Below are positions 11,409 through 22,066 of a stretch of 64,000 bases of DNA, one piece after another. A program made the translations under genes and the position numbers. The stretch spans positions 15,134,501 through 15,198,500 of the forward strand of contig JAZHRO010000024.1 in the NCBI GenBank assembly GCA_037157565.1, given 5' to 3'. The notes beneath the pieces were generated by a model. The model did no database searches. It saw nothing but the letters and a program-made list of their open reading frames with translations, and was not told the DNA's origin. The stretch is from Thalassia testudinum. Lineage: Eukaryota > Streptophyta > Magnoliopsida > Alismatales > Hydrocharitaceae. Within the stretch, counting starts at the first letter, position 1, and every line of letters begins with the position of its first letter.

Positions 11409-14154
11409 TGATGAGAACCTCATCATAAGCCATAACTAGCTCATTTTGACCCAATACAAAGGATAAAAGCTCCTACATAACTCAAGGAAAGGCTTAACTC
11501 AGAGAATTCTGAGTTTAAGGAGAAAACAAGTCATAAGGGGTAAAAATGCAATTTTACCAGTATAATCTACATACAGGGTAATTCAGGGTCCAAACATAGG
11601 TCAAAGCAACCTAATAAGAATAAAAGTAGGATGAGATGATCTGACAAGGGCTACAGCAATTCCAAGGAACTAAGTGATAATCTGTAACCCTAAAACAACC
11701 CACTTCAATTCACGAGGTTCGAGGCAAAGTAAAAATATAATAAACCCTCTAAAATTCATAGAAAAATAATCTCTAGGGTTTAGAACCTTCAATTTGGCCT
11801 TCAGAACCCATTTTGACCTACATTGAGAACCATGCCCAATTAATAACTTAATTTGGGTTTTTGCATAAATTGACCGGTCAAACAAGGTTTAATATAGAAA
11901 TGAAATTCACCATCAGATTCCTTAGGTCCTAATTAATCATGTATAAAAACTTGAGCCTAAGAAGAAACCTCCTTGACCGACTTTACACTTTGGTCCTCAT
12001 ATATTTACTTTTTGGCCCTCAACTTTTGAACCGTCGCATTTTGGCCCCTAACTCTCCTTCGTTCTTTGCATTCAGGTCCCCACTGCAAAACCGGCCAGCA
12101 CCATGCTCCGGCGACCTTGCGCGGAGCATGGCGCCGCGCAGGGTGAGGGGGAAAGCCTGGCAAGTAAACCAGGGGTGCCCTGCGTTGTCAGCCGTCGCAG
12201 GGACACCCCCCTGGTCGCTGTAGCCCACCATACCGGCCGTGCGAACGCACGGACGGTATGGGTTTTCGTCTCCGGCCATCCTCCGGCAAGGGAGACACGT
12301 CGTCTCCCTCCGCCTCCCTCCCTGTTTTGATCCCTATAAATACCCCCCGTTGCTCCACCGACCGGGGCAGCTCGGATCTGACGGAGAAAACCCCCAACGT
12401 TCCTCTCTTCTCTCTCCGGCAGATGCTCACCAGCTCCGGCGGTTCCTCCCCCTCCTCCTCTTCGCTCTGCCGCAATACCAGCAGCAGAGACTTCCTCCCC
12501 TGCTCTTCCCGCGCCACGCCGCACCCAGCTGGCGCCTCTCCGGCTCTCTGCTCGCCGCCGCCCCTTTCCCTGAGCATCTTCTTCTCCGGCGACACTCGAT
12601 ACGACTGTCGCCCTACTGCTCCCCCTTCGTCCCTGCAAGTAAGTTAGAACTACTTCCCTTCCTCTCCTTTTTCTTTCCCCGGTTTCAATTTGTTCAATTA
12701 AGCCCTCGACCGACCCTGACCATCGTCACCCCCTTCGTCTCCGGCCACCCTCCGGCGAGATGTTCCCATCGCTCCACAGCCTCACACACCTCGCCGACCC
12801 TCACCGAACCTCCGCCTCATCACACTGAGCACCCCCCACCCCTCCACTGCCACTCCACACCTCCGTAACGCTCCCCCGAACAAACCCATTCCTCCGGTTG
12901 CAGTCCAACCTAGGGCTGCCGCCAGACACCACCTTGCGGCTTGCCGCGCAGCTCCTCACCTTCGCCTAGCCACGGCGAAGGTTCCCCAGTGGTTTGATCA
13001 GGCCGAGAGGCCATATTCGTGTCCGACAGGTTTTGAGGTTCGACCGCCATTAACGCACATTGAAGCAGCTTCTCCCGCGCTCCAGGCTTGAGGACTCCAG
13101 GTCTCCAGCTGCTGCGGATTACGGGGAGTCTTGCGAAGGCACCCAGCCAGCAACCTACGCAAATCGAAGCCGCAGCTGCAGAAGCTAGGCCGCGGTCTCC
13201 CAGCAGGCGCACGCGAGGAGAGGTCTGCGTTTAGTCCCACATCGGTAAGCCTCACAACCTTTCCACTGTTTAAATTGATTTTGTGCACTAGCCTTACTGC
13301 CTCAGCACACGGGGTGAGGTCCCCTTCACCCGCCCGGTTACCCGGTCTCGTTCGCGCTCACGCCCCGCGGACCTGACCCGACCCGACTTAGACTGACCTG
13401 CACTCCTCGCCCACCACGCACGCCGGTGGGCCTGGACCCGGGCGTGACCCGAACCCGATTACCCGGCAGCTCTGGGAGAGCTTTCCCAAGAGTGGTTTCA
13501 GAGAGAGAGAGACGCGGGGGGAGAGGGTAGAGTAGGTTTTGTCCTCTGACGTAAGCTCTGAAGTGTGCAGGCACAGGTGAAGAAGAAGAACCGCGGAAGA
13601 AGAAGGAAGCTGAGGGAGACACTGTAGCAACAGGCAGTTTAAGTCGTCTGATTTGGAAATCAGACGACGTCCTGAAGGGAAAAGAAGAAAGAAGGAGGGG
13701 CGACGTCCTGACTGGAAAAAGAAAAGAAGAAAGAAGGAGATCTGAAGAACAACAGAAGAAGGCGAGGCAGAGGAGAACATAAAAGAACAAGGGAAGAACT
13801 GAAAGAAGAAAAACAAAGAAGAAAGAAGAAGATCTGAAGAAAGACAGAAGAAAAAAAGAAGGAAGAGCATCACCACTGCAGAAGAAGAACATCACCTCTG
13901 CAGACAAAGGAGAAGAAGATCTGAGACGAGGAGAAAACAAAGAGAAAAGAAGACAACAAATTCTTTCTCTCTCTCTTTCTTTATTTTTTGTAAAAGAAAC
14001 ATGTATATCTCTAGAATACAACTTGCTCCCTGAGTTCGACCTCGGGAACTCTTTTATTTTCCGAGTAAAAAAAATTTATATTTGAAATGTTGGCAATAAC
14101 TGGCTATACTACAACGCTATAACAATAAAACCCGGTTGCCTACGAAGCGTTTCA
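11409..14154 (+). repeat. 5' LTR of element B
   Basis: Runs from TGATGAGAACCTC to GAAGCGTTTCA. In order it holds an AT-rich U3, a GC-rich segment with a TATA-like CTATAAATACC near 12336, a USE/TATA module (13234-13275), a hairpin of GGTGAGG with CTTCACC (13313-13330), a purine-rich GAAGAA tract (13560-13960) and a degenerate palindrome pair (GTCGTC 13643, GACGAC 13663). The LTR start is shared with elements F and G. Confidence 0.92.
13234..13275 (+). promoter_or_regulatory. snRNA-type promoter module (USE plus TATA at Pol III spacing), 5' LTR of B
   Basis: GTCCCACATCG (13234-13244) exactly matches the plant snRNA upstream sequence element RTCCCACATCG. TTTAAAT follows at 13269-13275 after 24 nt, the spacing known for Pol III-type plant snRNA genes (Pol II types have about 33-34). 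A start near 13300 would precede a GGTGAGG/CTTCACC hairpin, and the first TTTT is at 13537-13540, giving a predicted RNA of about 240 nt. Whether it is transcribed is unknown. Confidence 0.5.
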
Positions 14155-14158
14155 TTTT

Positions 14159-14176
14159 TGGCGCCGTTGCCGGGGA
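14159..14176 (+). other. Primer binding site of element B (tRNA-Asp)
   Basis: TGGCGCCGTTGCCGGGGA starts four bases after the LTR end (CA at 14153-14154), complementary to the 3' end of tRNA-Asp. Confidence 0.9.
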
Positions 14177-15274
14177 GCAACGGCTATTCTAGAGGTAAAC
14201 ATTCCTGTTTATTTTTAATTTCTGATAATCTCCTCTCTTTTGTGCAGAAAACTACAGGAAATCAAGAAGACAAGCAACCGCACGACAACCACTCCGAGGA
14301 CAGGTAAATTTTTCCTCTCGCTATTAACCCCTAAACTCTAAAGAGGAAGAAAAGAAAAGAACAAGCAATATAAGGCTAACCTGTCTTCCATACTTAGTAA
14401 CCATAAAGAGTTGCATGTTTTCAACTCATTAGTCCTGCACACTATTAAGGGTATTTAAGGGCTAACACATTCTTGCTTGAGCCCTAATTACCCAACAAAG
14501 AACTAACTGGACCAAGTAGAGCCAACATAAGATTCAACATTAGGGTTTTAGAGACACACTACTTAAATCAAGAATGGAGAAAATCCAAAAGAAGTGTGCC
14601 TAAACCATTGATTGAAAATACCTATTCAAAAGAAAAACTAAAACAATTGGCTCTCTAAACACTTGAACCCTAAAAGACAAGACCTGAAAGCTCTCAAAGA
14701 AAACAAGAGGTAAAGTTGACCCCTTGGGTCAACCAACCTTAAATTAGGTCACTCTTTGCACTTAAAAAGACTAAAGTTCAAGTGAAACCTTAAGCACCCT
14801 GATCTTAAAATTGGTAGACTTAAGAGGTCAAGATCCCCATTCTGGTCTACCTGGAACCGCAGTGACAAGAGAGGTCGGGTGGGGGAAACCCTGTAACCCG
14901 TGGGGACGCTCTACCATGTAGGGGTCTTTGCGGGACTCTCCCTCTCTGGCTGCCCAGGTAATTCTCAGGTCGACGATCTTTCTGATCAAGGGGTCCATCT
15001 GCCCCGCACCTCTATAGTCACCCAACAAATTTTTGGGTGTCTTGATTGGGTCCAGCACCTGCTTATCTCACCCAGTCCTTCAGTATTTTTCAGGAGGTCC
15101 TTGAAACCTCCTATAGAAATTCACTCTCCCCGAGGCTAAGCCTCGGCTCCTTTGTTTTTTTTTTCAAAAATCATTCACACAGCCCTTCTTTCCTCTGATT
15201 CTGAACAAAATCCCCTTCTTCCATCTTGATTCAAACCTTGAGTCTATATCTTGATTCCACCACTTGATTCAATT
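14177..15274 (+). other. Leader of element B
   Basis: Untranslated leader between primer site and ORF. The 14830-15130 part, which includes GACGCTCTACC, GGGGTCTTTGCGGGACTCTC and CTTGATTGGGTC, is well conserved in element F (36955-37200, minus strand). This suggests a functional RNA segment, such as packaging or splicing signals. No ORF of note. Confidence 0.6.
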
Positions 15275-17131
15275 ATGCAGCCTAATTACCTAGCAAGACT
15301 ACCATTCAAAAAACCTGAATATATGAGATCCATGAAAGATAAAATGATTGAGGATGCCCTTGAAATCTATGAAATCAAATATAAACCCTCAACACCAATA
15401 GGAAACATTCAGGTTGATGTTCCAACAACCACAGCTTTCATCATAAACTGTGCCCAAATTCTATTGACTGAAATTTCAAAAGGATCAACCTGAGATATGC
15501 TCATGACGGGATACATTGAGATGGAAAAATTACACCAATCTGAATACCTTCAATGCTTGACAAATCCTGTACTTTGGGAACAACACCAAGATGCCCTTAT
15601 GAAACGGGTAGAAATGATGAAATCAGTAAGACAAATTATCAACCAGAAATACCCGTATATACCAGAAACAGAGGATGCACCATCTTGGAACAGTATTAAG
15701 GAACAATCCAGTTTCCCAGATCTCGGGACTGAGGCACAAGGTGGTTGTCGACTCCCAACCCAAATAGAAGATAGCATTAAAATAGGTTGGGAAGTTGCAG
15801 GAGAACACAATGCTGAACCAACCCTAGGCCATAAATCACCAAGCTTAGAACTCCAAGACTCCTGCAATAACAAGATTAGAATTGAACCTCTGGAGGGTAT
15901 AAATTCCGCCCCTTGTTTTGATAAGGTAACCCTCGAAGGTTATTCGGACTTAGGTTCTAATAATTCTACCCACATCCTAAGCCTAGAACCTAGATCTGAA
16001 ACTTATTGGGAAGATTATGAGGCCCCTTATGAGAAAGATCAAATTTTTATAGAATATGATTCCGGGCCTCTATTTGATGAATATCCCTCTCCAACATCCT
16101 CAGGAAATCTGATCGATTTTTCAGAAAACATGCCAATTTATGATACAGAAACTGAGGAGTTGGATGAGCAAGGTTTTAATGGGGTCTATCCTACCAGCTT
16201 AGAGCTTGAACAGAACATCTTTTTGAGCCCAGAAGTGACATATAGGCTAGAACCCAGTCAGGCTGCTGATTCCACATCTGATGATTTTTGTTGTGGTGGA
16301 ATTCATGATCATTTTCGCCAACTCTCCGACAATTTCAGATCTGACTATAATTGCGGAGAGATTCCCCTTCCTGAACACGCCAGGCCTATCTACGACCTCA
16401 GTTCACATGACTCTGACTCTGACTCTGAGGTCCTGATTCCCGAGATCACTAATAACACAGAATCACTCCTTTTCGATCCTCAGGAACCAAAAATAGAAAA
16501 TGCCAAGAGTGATTACAACCAAGAATCCAAATTTTTTCTCAAATCCGATTCCTTTCATCCTACAGACACTCTTCCGGCATTTGATAGTTACCCAGAGGAC
16601 TCTCTACAGAAAACCACCTATCATCTGTTTCTAGAAGAGCCCTCATACACAATGGCCACCTCGGCCGCACACACAGAACGAATCAAAACCTCTCCCAAAC
16701 CCCGACCCGCAACCGGACTCAAGTTCTATTCAGATTCACCTCTCACCGAGCCGATTGCATTTCCACATCGGGTTTCGAACATTGATCAGACTACATACCA
16801 CGCTCTATCATTCTCTGATCACCCCTGTAGGGTTTCCGCGTCATTCATTGATTATTCTACGGGTCCCTACTCTGACCAGGCTGATTCGACTCAGCCAAAC
16901 CCTGCGTTTACACTTCCACATCCATCTGAGCTTCATAGTTTATGGTGGGTTCCACACCTTTTTATCCACATCTATCAACCCACCAGATTGATTGGGTTTG
17001 GGCTGCATCATCAGCCTGTTAATCTGAACAAGCACCTGGTTGGACCAACCAGGCTCTTAATCAAGGTGCTTGTCTTACAAAACTCTGCTGATTTGACCAT
17101 CCCCTCTCCATCGCATTTCCCGCTTGGCTGA
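15275..17131 (+). pseudogene. Long ORF of element B, broken by one stop codon
   Basis: From ATG 15275 the frame runs 618 codons to 17131, broken only by TGA at 15491-15493 (codon 73); the frame is kept throughout. Element F has an arginine codon there, so a CGA-to-TGA (CpG) transition is the likely lesion. The product is acidic and rich in Ser, Glu, Asp and Pro. Its N-terminal 120 residues (FKKPEY, VDVPTTTAF, YIEMEKLHQSEYLQC, QKYPYIPE) and its C-terminus (WWVPHL, QPTRLIGFGLHHQP, LVGPTRLLIKVLV) are best conserved with F. No CCHC knuckle, D[ST]G protease, YxDD or DDE motif is seen, and no family is recognised. It could be a diverged gag or a lineage-specific structural protein. Near its end the DNA forms a CCTGGTTGG/CCAACCAGG palindrome (about 17035-17053). 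Confidence 0.7.
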
Positions 17132-18634
17132 AGGCATCAAATTTAGCGCTCAACAGGAGGCAGCCTGTCATTCTCTTTGAAAACCTGAAACTTGTTCTGA
17201 CAGCTTTTTGCACTTGAAGTTCACACTTTAGGACAGCCGACTCCACCTCAGGTGCTTGCATCTGAGATTCATCAAAACAGCTATCCTAATGTATGAACTT
17301 AGTTGAATAAAAACCCCTAGGTTACAATGAGGACATTGCAAATCTTAGGCATGGGGGGGTAGGAAAGTACAAAAACTTGTAAGAAAAGGTTTCAAACAAA
17401 AAAATTCACATATGCCAAAAACACCATAAAAATTAAAAATTTTTCGAAAAAGAATAAGAGGAAAAGAGGAGAAGGAAATTTTGTGAAGGAGAAGAGAAAC
17501 AAAATGAAAAAGGAGCACAAAATTATAAGAAAAGGTGATAGTCATTAGTAAGGAACTAAGGAATTAACCTAAGTTCTAGACCTCATTCAAGAAAATAACT
17601 GAAAAGTACACAATGAGATTAGTAAGAATGCAAACCTTAGGCATTCTTGAATAGACTCTTAGTACCCATTAAGATCTGGACACTCCTCAAGAGGTTGAGG
17701 AAAATGAAAAGCTGAAGTATTAGGTCTAAGGCTTAGGAAGTATTTGGCCTCGTTAACTAATTTTTGGTTTACGGGACTCAGTAACCTAAGCACCCTAACC
17801 TCACACACAGCCTGGTTCAGTAAGCGTAAAAATCAGAATCACGCAGAAGCGTCGCAAAATTCTGAAAAGAACACCTAGAATAGGAGCGGCCGATCAACAC
17901 AAGTTGATTTGGACAAGTTCCCAGCGCGGAGAGGCGGGAAATCCCCTCGAAGATGCGTAACAAAATATCATCTCCTCGGTGCTTGTTTCTTAGGATATTT
18001 ACATATCCTACTGGGGGCATGTAAGCACTCTGCTGGTTCAGATTCCATGGATGGCATTATCTCGAAGTGTCAATTGCCAGGGTCTGGATTCGGCCACGGA
18101 ACACCACGGATGGGATTATCTCGAAATCTCAATAGCCAGGGTTCCGGGGGTTGCCATGGGCGGTGCTATCTCGAAGCATCGATCGCCAGGAACCCTTGAG
18201 GATTGATGATGGGAGCAAGGAATCTGATACAGACCGTGTTGAAAAGCCAATCCTAGGCTAGAACTAAAAAGAAAAAGAGAGAGAAAACTCTCCAAACAAA
18301 AAAACTTTCTATCTCTCTCTTACAAACGCACTGCGAACTGAGCCAGGGCTAAAATCATTTCAAGCACGGGTGCTTTAACCACAAAGTCCAATAAACCTTA
18401 GGTTAGTTCTTGTGGACCTTAAAAACCTTTGCTAGAGACTGAGGCTAAGGCTAGACAGATTTGGATCTTGATTGGTACTAGAGTACCTTTTAGGCCTATG
18501 GTCAGCATTCTAACCTAATCTAAGCTCAAATAAAAAAGCACTTATCTAAAGCTATTAAGAACTTCATGGTCTAGAACAAGGGTTGAAACCTTAAGTTTTT
18601 GCTAAGGGACTAGCAAAAGCTAGGCATGGGGGTA
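17132..18634 (+). other. 3' internal region of element B with triple repeat and polypurine tracts
   Basis: After the ORF come AGCGCTCAACAGGAGGCAGC (near 17152) and AATGAGGACATTGC followed by GGCATGGGGGGGT (17325-17360), then A-rich DNA. Three units near 18045-18195 share CCATGG...ATTATCTCGAA...CAATNGCCAGG; element F has the same three near 34021-34173. The polypurine tract AGGCATGGGGG (18622-18632) abuts the 3' LTR. Confidence 0.65.
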
Positions 18635-21382
18635 TGATGAGAACCTCATCATGAGCCATAACTAGCTCATTTTGACCCAATACAAAGGATAAAAGCTCCT
18701 ACATAACTCAAGGAAAGGCTTAACTCAGAGAATTCTGAGTTTAAGGAGAAAACAAGTCATAAGGGGTAAAAATGCAATTTTACCAGTATAATCTGCATAC
18801 AGGGTAATTCAGGGTCCAAACATAGGTCAAAGCAACCTAATAAGAATAAAAGTGGGATGAGATGATCTGACAAGGGCTACAGCAATTCCAAGGAACTAAG
18901 TGATAATCTGTAACCCTAAAACAACCCACTTCAATTCACGAGGTTCGAGGCAAAGTAACAATATAATAAACCCTCTAAAATTCATAGAAAAATAATCTCT
19001 AGGGTTTAGAACCTTCAATTTGGCCTTCAGAACCCATTTTGACCTACATTGAGAACCATGCCCAATTAATAACTTAATTTGAGTTTTTGCATAAATTGAC
19101 CGATCAAACAAGGTTTAATATAGAAATGAAATTCACCATCAGATTCCTTAGGTCCTAATTAATCATGTATAAAAACTTGAGCCTAAGAAGAAACCTCCTT
19201 GACCGACTTTACACTTTGGTCCTCATATATTTACTTTTTGGCCCTCAACTTTTGAACCGTCGCATTTTGGCCCCTAACTCTCCTTCGTTCTTTGCATTCA
19301 GGTCCCCCCTGCAAAACCGGCCAGCACCATGCTCCGGCGACCTTGCGCGGAGCATGGCGCCGCGCAGGGTGAGGGGGAAAGCCTGGCAAGTAAACCAGGG
19401 GTGCCCTGCGTTGTCAGCCGTCGCAGGGACACCCCCCTGGTCGCTGTAGCCCACCATACCGGCCGTGCGAACGCACGGACGGTATGGGTTTTCGTCTCCG
19501 GCCATCCTCCGGCAAGGGAGACACGTCGTCTCCCTCCGCCTCCCTCCCTGTTTTGATCCCTATAAATACCCCCCGTTGCTCCACCGACCGGGGCAGCTCG
19601 GATCTGACGGAGAAAACCCCCAACTTTCCTCTCTTCTCTCTCCGGCAGACGCTCACCAGCTCCGGCGGTTCCTCCCCCTCCTCCTCTTCGCTCTGCCGCA
19701 ATACCAGCAGCAGAGACTTCCTCCCCTGCTCTTCCCGCGCCACGCCGCACCCAGCTGGCGCCTCTCCGGCTCTCTGCTCGCCGCCGCCCCTTTCCCTGAG
19801 CATCTTCTTCTCCGGCGACACTCGATACGACTGTCGCCCTACTGCTCCCCCTTCGTCCCTGCAAGTAAGTTAGAACTACTTCCCTTCCTCTCCTTTTTCT
19901 TTCCCCGGTTTCAATTTGTTCAATTAAGCCCTCGACCGACCCTGACCATCGTCACCCCCTTCGTCTCCGGCCACCCTCCGGCGAGATGTTCCCATCGCTC
20001 CACAGCCTCACACACCTCGCCGACCCTCACCGAACCTCTGCCTCATCACACTGAGCACCCCCCACCCCTCCACTGCCACTCCACACCTCCGTAACGCTCC
20101 CCCGAACAAACCCATTCCTCCGGTTGCAGTCCAACCTAGGGCTGCCGCCAGACACCACCTTGCGGCTTGCCGCGCAGCTCCTCACCTTCGCCGTGCCACG
20201 GCGAAGGTTCCCCAGTGGTTTGATCAGGCCGAGAGGCCATATTCGTGTCCGACAGGTTTTGAGGTTCGACCGCCATTAACGCACATTGAAGCAGCTTCTC
20301 CCGCGCTCCAGGCTTGAGGACTCCAGGTCTCCAGCTGCTGCGGATTACGGGGAGTCTTGCGAAGGCACCCAGCCAGCAACCTACGCAAATCGAAGCCGCA
20401 GCTGCAGAAGCTAGGCCGCGGTCTCCCAGCAGGCGCACGCGAGGAGAGGTCTGCGTTTAGTCCCACATCGGTAAGCCTCACAACCTTTCCACTGTTTAAA
20501 TTGATTTTGTGCACTAGCCTTACTGCCTCAGCACACGGGGTGAGGTCCCCTTCACCCGCCCGGTTACCCGATCTCGTCCGCGCTCACGCCCCGCGGACCT
20601 GACCCGACCCGACTTAGACTGACCTGCACTCCTCGCCCACCACGCACGCCGGTGGGCCTGGACCCGGGCGTGACCCGAACCCGATTACCCGGCAGCTCTG
20701 GGAGAGCTTTCCCAAGAGTGGTTTCAGAGAGAGAGAGAGACGTGGGGGGAGAGGGTAGAGTAGGTTTTGTCCTCTGACGTAAGCTCTGAAGTGTGCAGGC
20801 ACAGGTGAAGAAGAAGAACCGCGGAAGAAGAAGGAAGCTGAGGGAGACACTGTAGCAACAGGCAGTTTAAGTCGTCTGATTTGGAAATCAGACGACGTCC
20901 TGAAGGGAAAAGAAGAAAGAAGGAGGGGCGACGTCCTGACTGGAAAAAGAAAAGAAGAAAGAAGGAGATCTGAAGAACAACAGAAGAAGGCGAGGTAGAG
21001 GAGAACACAAAAGAACAAGGGAAGAACTGAAAGAAGAAAAACAAAGAAGAAAGAAGAAGATCTGAAGAAAGACAGAAGAAAAAAAGAAGGAAGAGCATCA
21101 CCACTGCAGAAGAAGAACATCACCTCTGCAGACAAAGGAGAAGAAGATCTGAGACGAGGAGAAAACAAAGAGAAAAGAAGACAACAAATTCTTTCTCTCT
21201 CTCTTTCTTTATTTTTTGTAAAAGAAACATGTATATCTCTAGAATACAACTTGCTCCCTGAGTTCGACCTCGGGAACTCTTTTATTTTCCGAGTAAAAAA
21301 AATTTATATTTGAAATGTTGGCAATAACTGGCTATACTACAACGCTATAACAATAAAACCCGGTTGCCTACGAAGCGTTTCA
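18635..21382 (+). repeat. 3' LTR of element B
   Basis: Nearly identical to the 5' LTR, at an offset of about 7226 bp. It ends GCGTTTCA at 21382, followed by the duplication CCAAC. It carries the same purine-rich tract and the same degenerate palindrome pair (near 20869/20889). Confidence 0.92.
20460..20501 (+). promoter_or_regulatory. USE/TATA module, 3' LTR of B
   Basis: GTCCCACATCG (20460-20470) and TTTAAAT (20495-20501) with a 24-nt gap, identical to the 5' LTR copy. Confidence 0.5.
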
Positions 21383-22066
21383 CCAACCCCCTCCCTTAGT
21401 ACGGTCAGTCGACAAGAAGGAAGAAGGCGGAAACTCACCTTTCAGACGTCTGTATGATCTTACAGACGTCGACCTTGCCGTCTGGCTATCAATCCAGACG
21501 TCTGATTCTTGAAATTTTTCCAGAATCAGGACCCTGCTCGGCCTCCGCTCACGACGCCGCCCGCGTCGCACCTCGCGCTCCTGCTGCTCAGACCGCAGCA
21601 GGTCCCTCTCCGCGTCGCTCCGCGCCCCCTGCGCCCTCCGCCAGCCGGCCAAGCCGCTCCGGCGAGCTCGCCCTCACGGCAGAGCTCCGCCCTCGCACGC
21701 CGCACCTCCGCGCTCACTGCGGCCGCCGCTGCCACCCTCGCGTCCGCTCGCTCTCGCGCACAGGAAGGAGAAGAAGAAGGAGACGGTGGAGACGGGAGGG
21801 GAGGCGCGCCCCTTTTAACGCCGCGCGGAGAGGAGAGAGGAGGTGGCAGGCCGCCTGCAGCCGCAGAGAGAAAAAGGGGGAATATGCGGTCTGCGCGCTC
21901 AGGCGCGCAGGCGACTCGCGTGTGTCGAAAATAACGGATTTCCAGACGTCTTGAAACTATCCCAGACGTCTTATCAGACGTCTGGTTGTGATCCCAGACG
22001 TCTTGTCCGACGTCTGAGCCACCTCCCAGACGTCTTAAAATACGTCTGGGGCACACATTCGTTACA

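Larger units (their letters stand above)
11409..21382 (+). mobile_element. Full-length non-autonomous LTR retrotransposon B (Athila/Tat-like)
   Basis: A 9974-bp element has LTRs of 2746 and 2748 bp and the perfect duplication CCAAC (11404-11408 and 21383-21387). It has a tRNA-Asp primer site, a polypurine tract before the 3' LTR, and one long ORF unlike gag or pol; no protease, RT, RNase H or integrase is present. Features recalled from Athila/Tat elements are the tRNA-Asp primer, an AGCGCT...GGAGGCA motif after the ORF and an AGGACATTG...ATGGGGGG motif. I count about 15-20 differences between the two LTRs (about 0.6%), so the insertion is young. It sits inside solo LTR C. Confidence 0.93.
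11189..22034. repeat. Nine paired GACGTC palindromes in LTR C (interrupted by element B)
   Basis: Pairs start at 11189/11209, 11259/11279, 11298/11318 and 11338/11358, then, beyond element B, at 21445/21465, 21477/21497, 21945/21965, 21977/21997 and 22009/22029. Every pair has exactly 20-bp spacing, even where one member is degenerate (GCCGTC at 11338 and 21477). About 450 bp without pairs separates 21497 from 21945. Confidence 0.9.
9408..22066 (+). mobile_element. Solo LTR C (chromovirus-like), split by element B
   Basis: It starts TGTAACGACCCGG at 9408 and ends ATTCGTTACA at 22066. The perfect duplication TAGCG flanks it (9403-9407 and 22067-22071). Removing element B and one CCAAC copy leaves about 2680 bp with no internal coding domain, consistent with a solo LTR. 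Its first 1.5 kb match the minus strand of the LTR at 1296-3311; its second half (10950-11408 and 21388-22066) does not and carries the GACGTC pairs. It is inserted in repeat E2. The GC-rich 21540-21940 part yields long frames on both strands that look like composition effects. Confidence 0.85.

Noticed and set aside
12072..13376. Several long overlapping frames (up to 209 codons) on both strands in the B LTR, repeated near 19298-20602
   Set aside because: They lie in GC-rich LTR DNA, are mutually overlapping, and have no domain; their duplication simply reflects the two LTRs.
13338..14021. Phe/Ser/Leu-rich frame of 227 codons on the minus strand (and its copy near 20614-21249)
   Set aside because: Translation of the complement of the purine-rich LTR tract; no credible protein.
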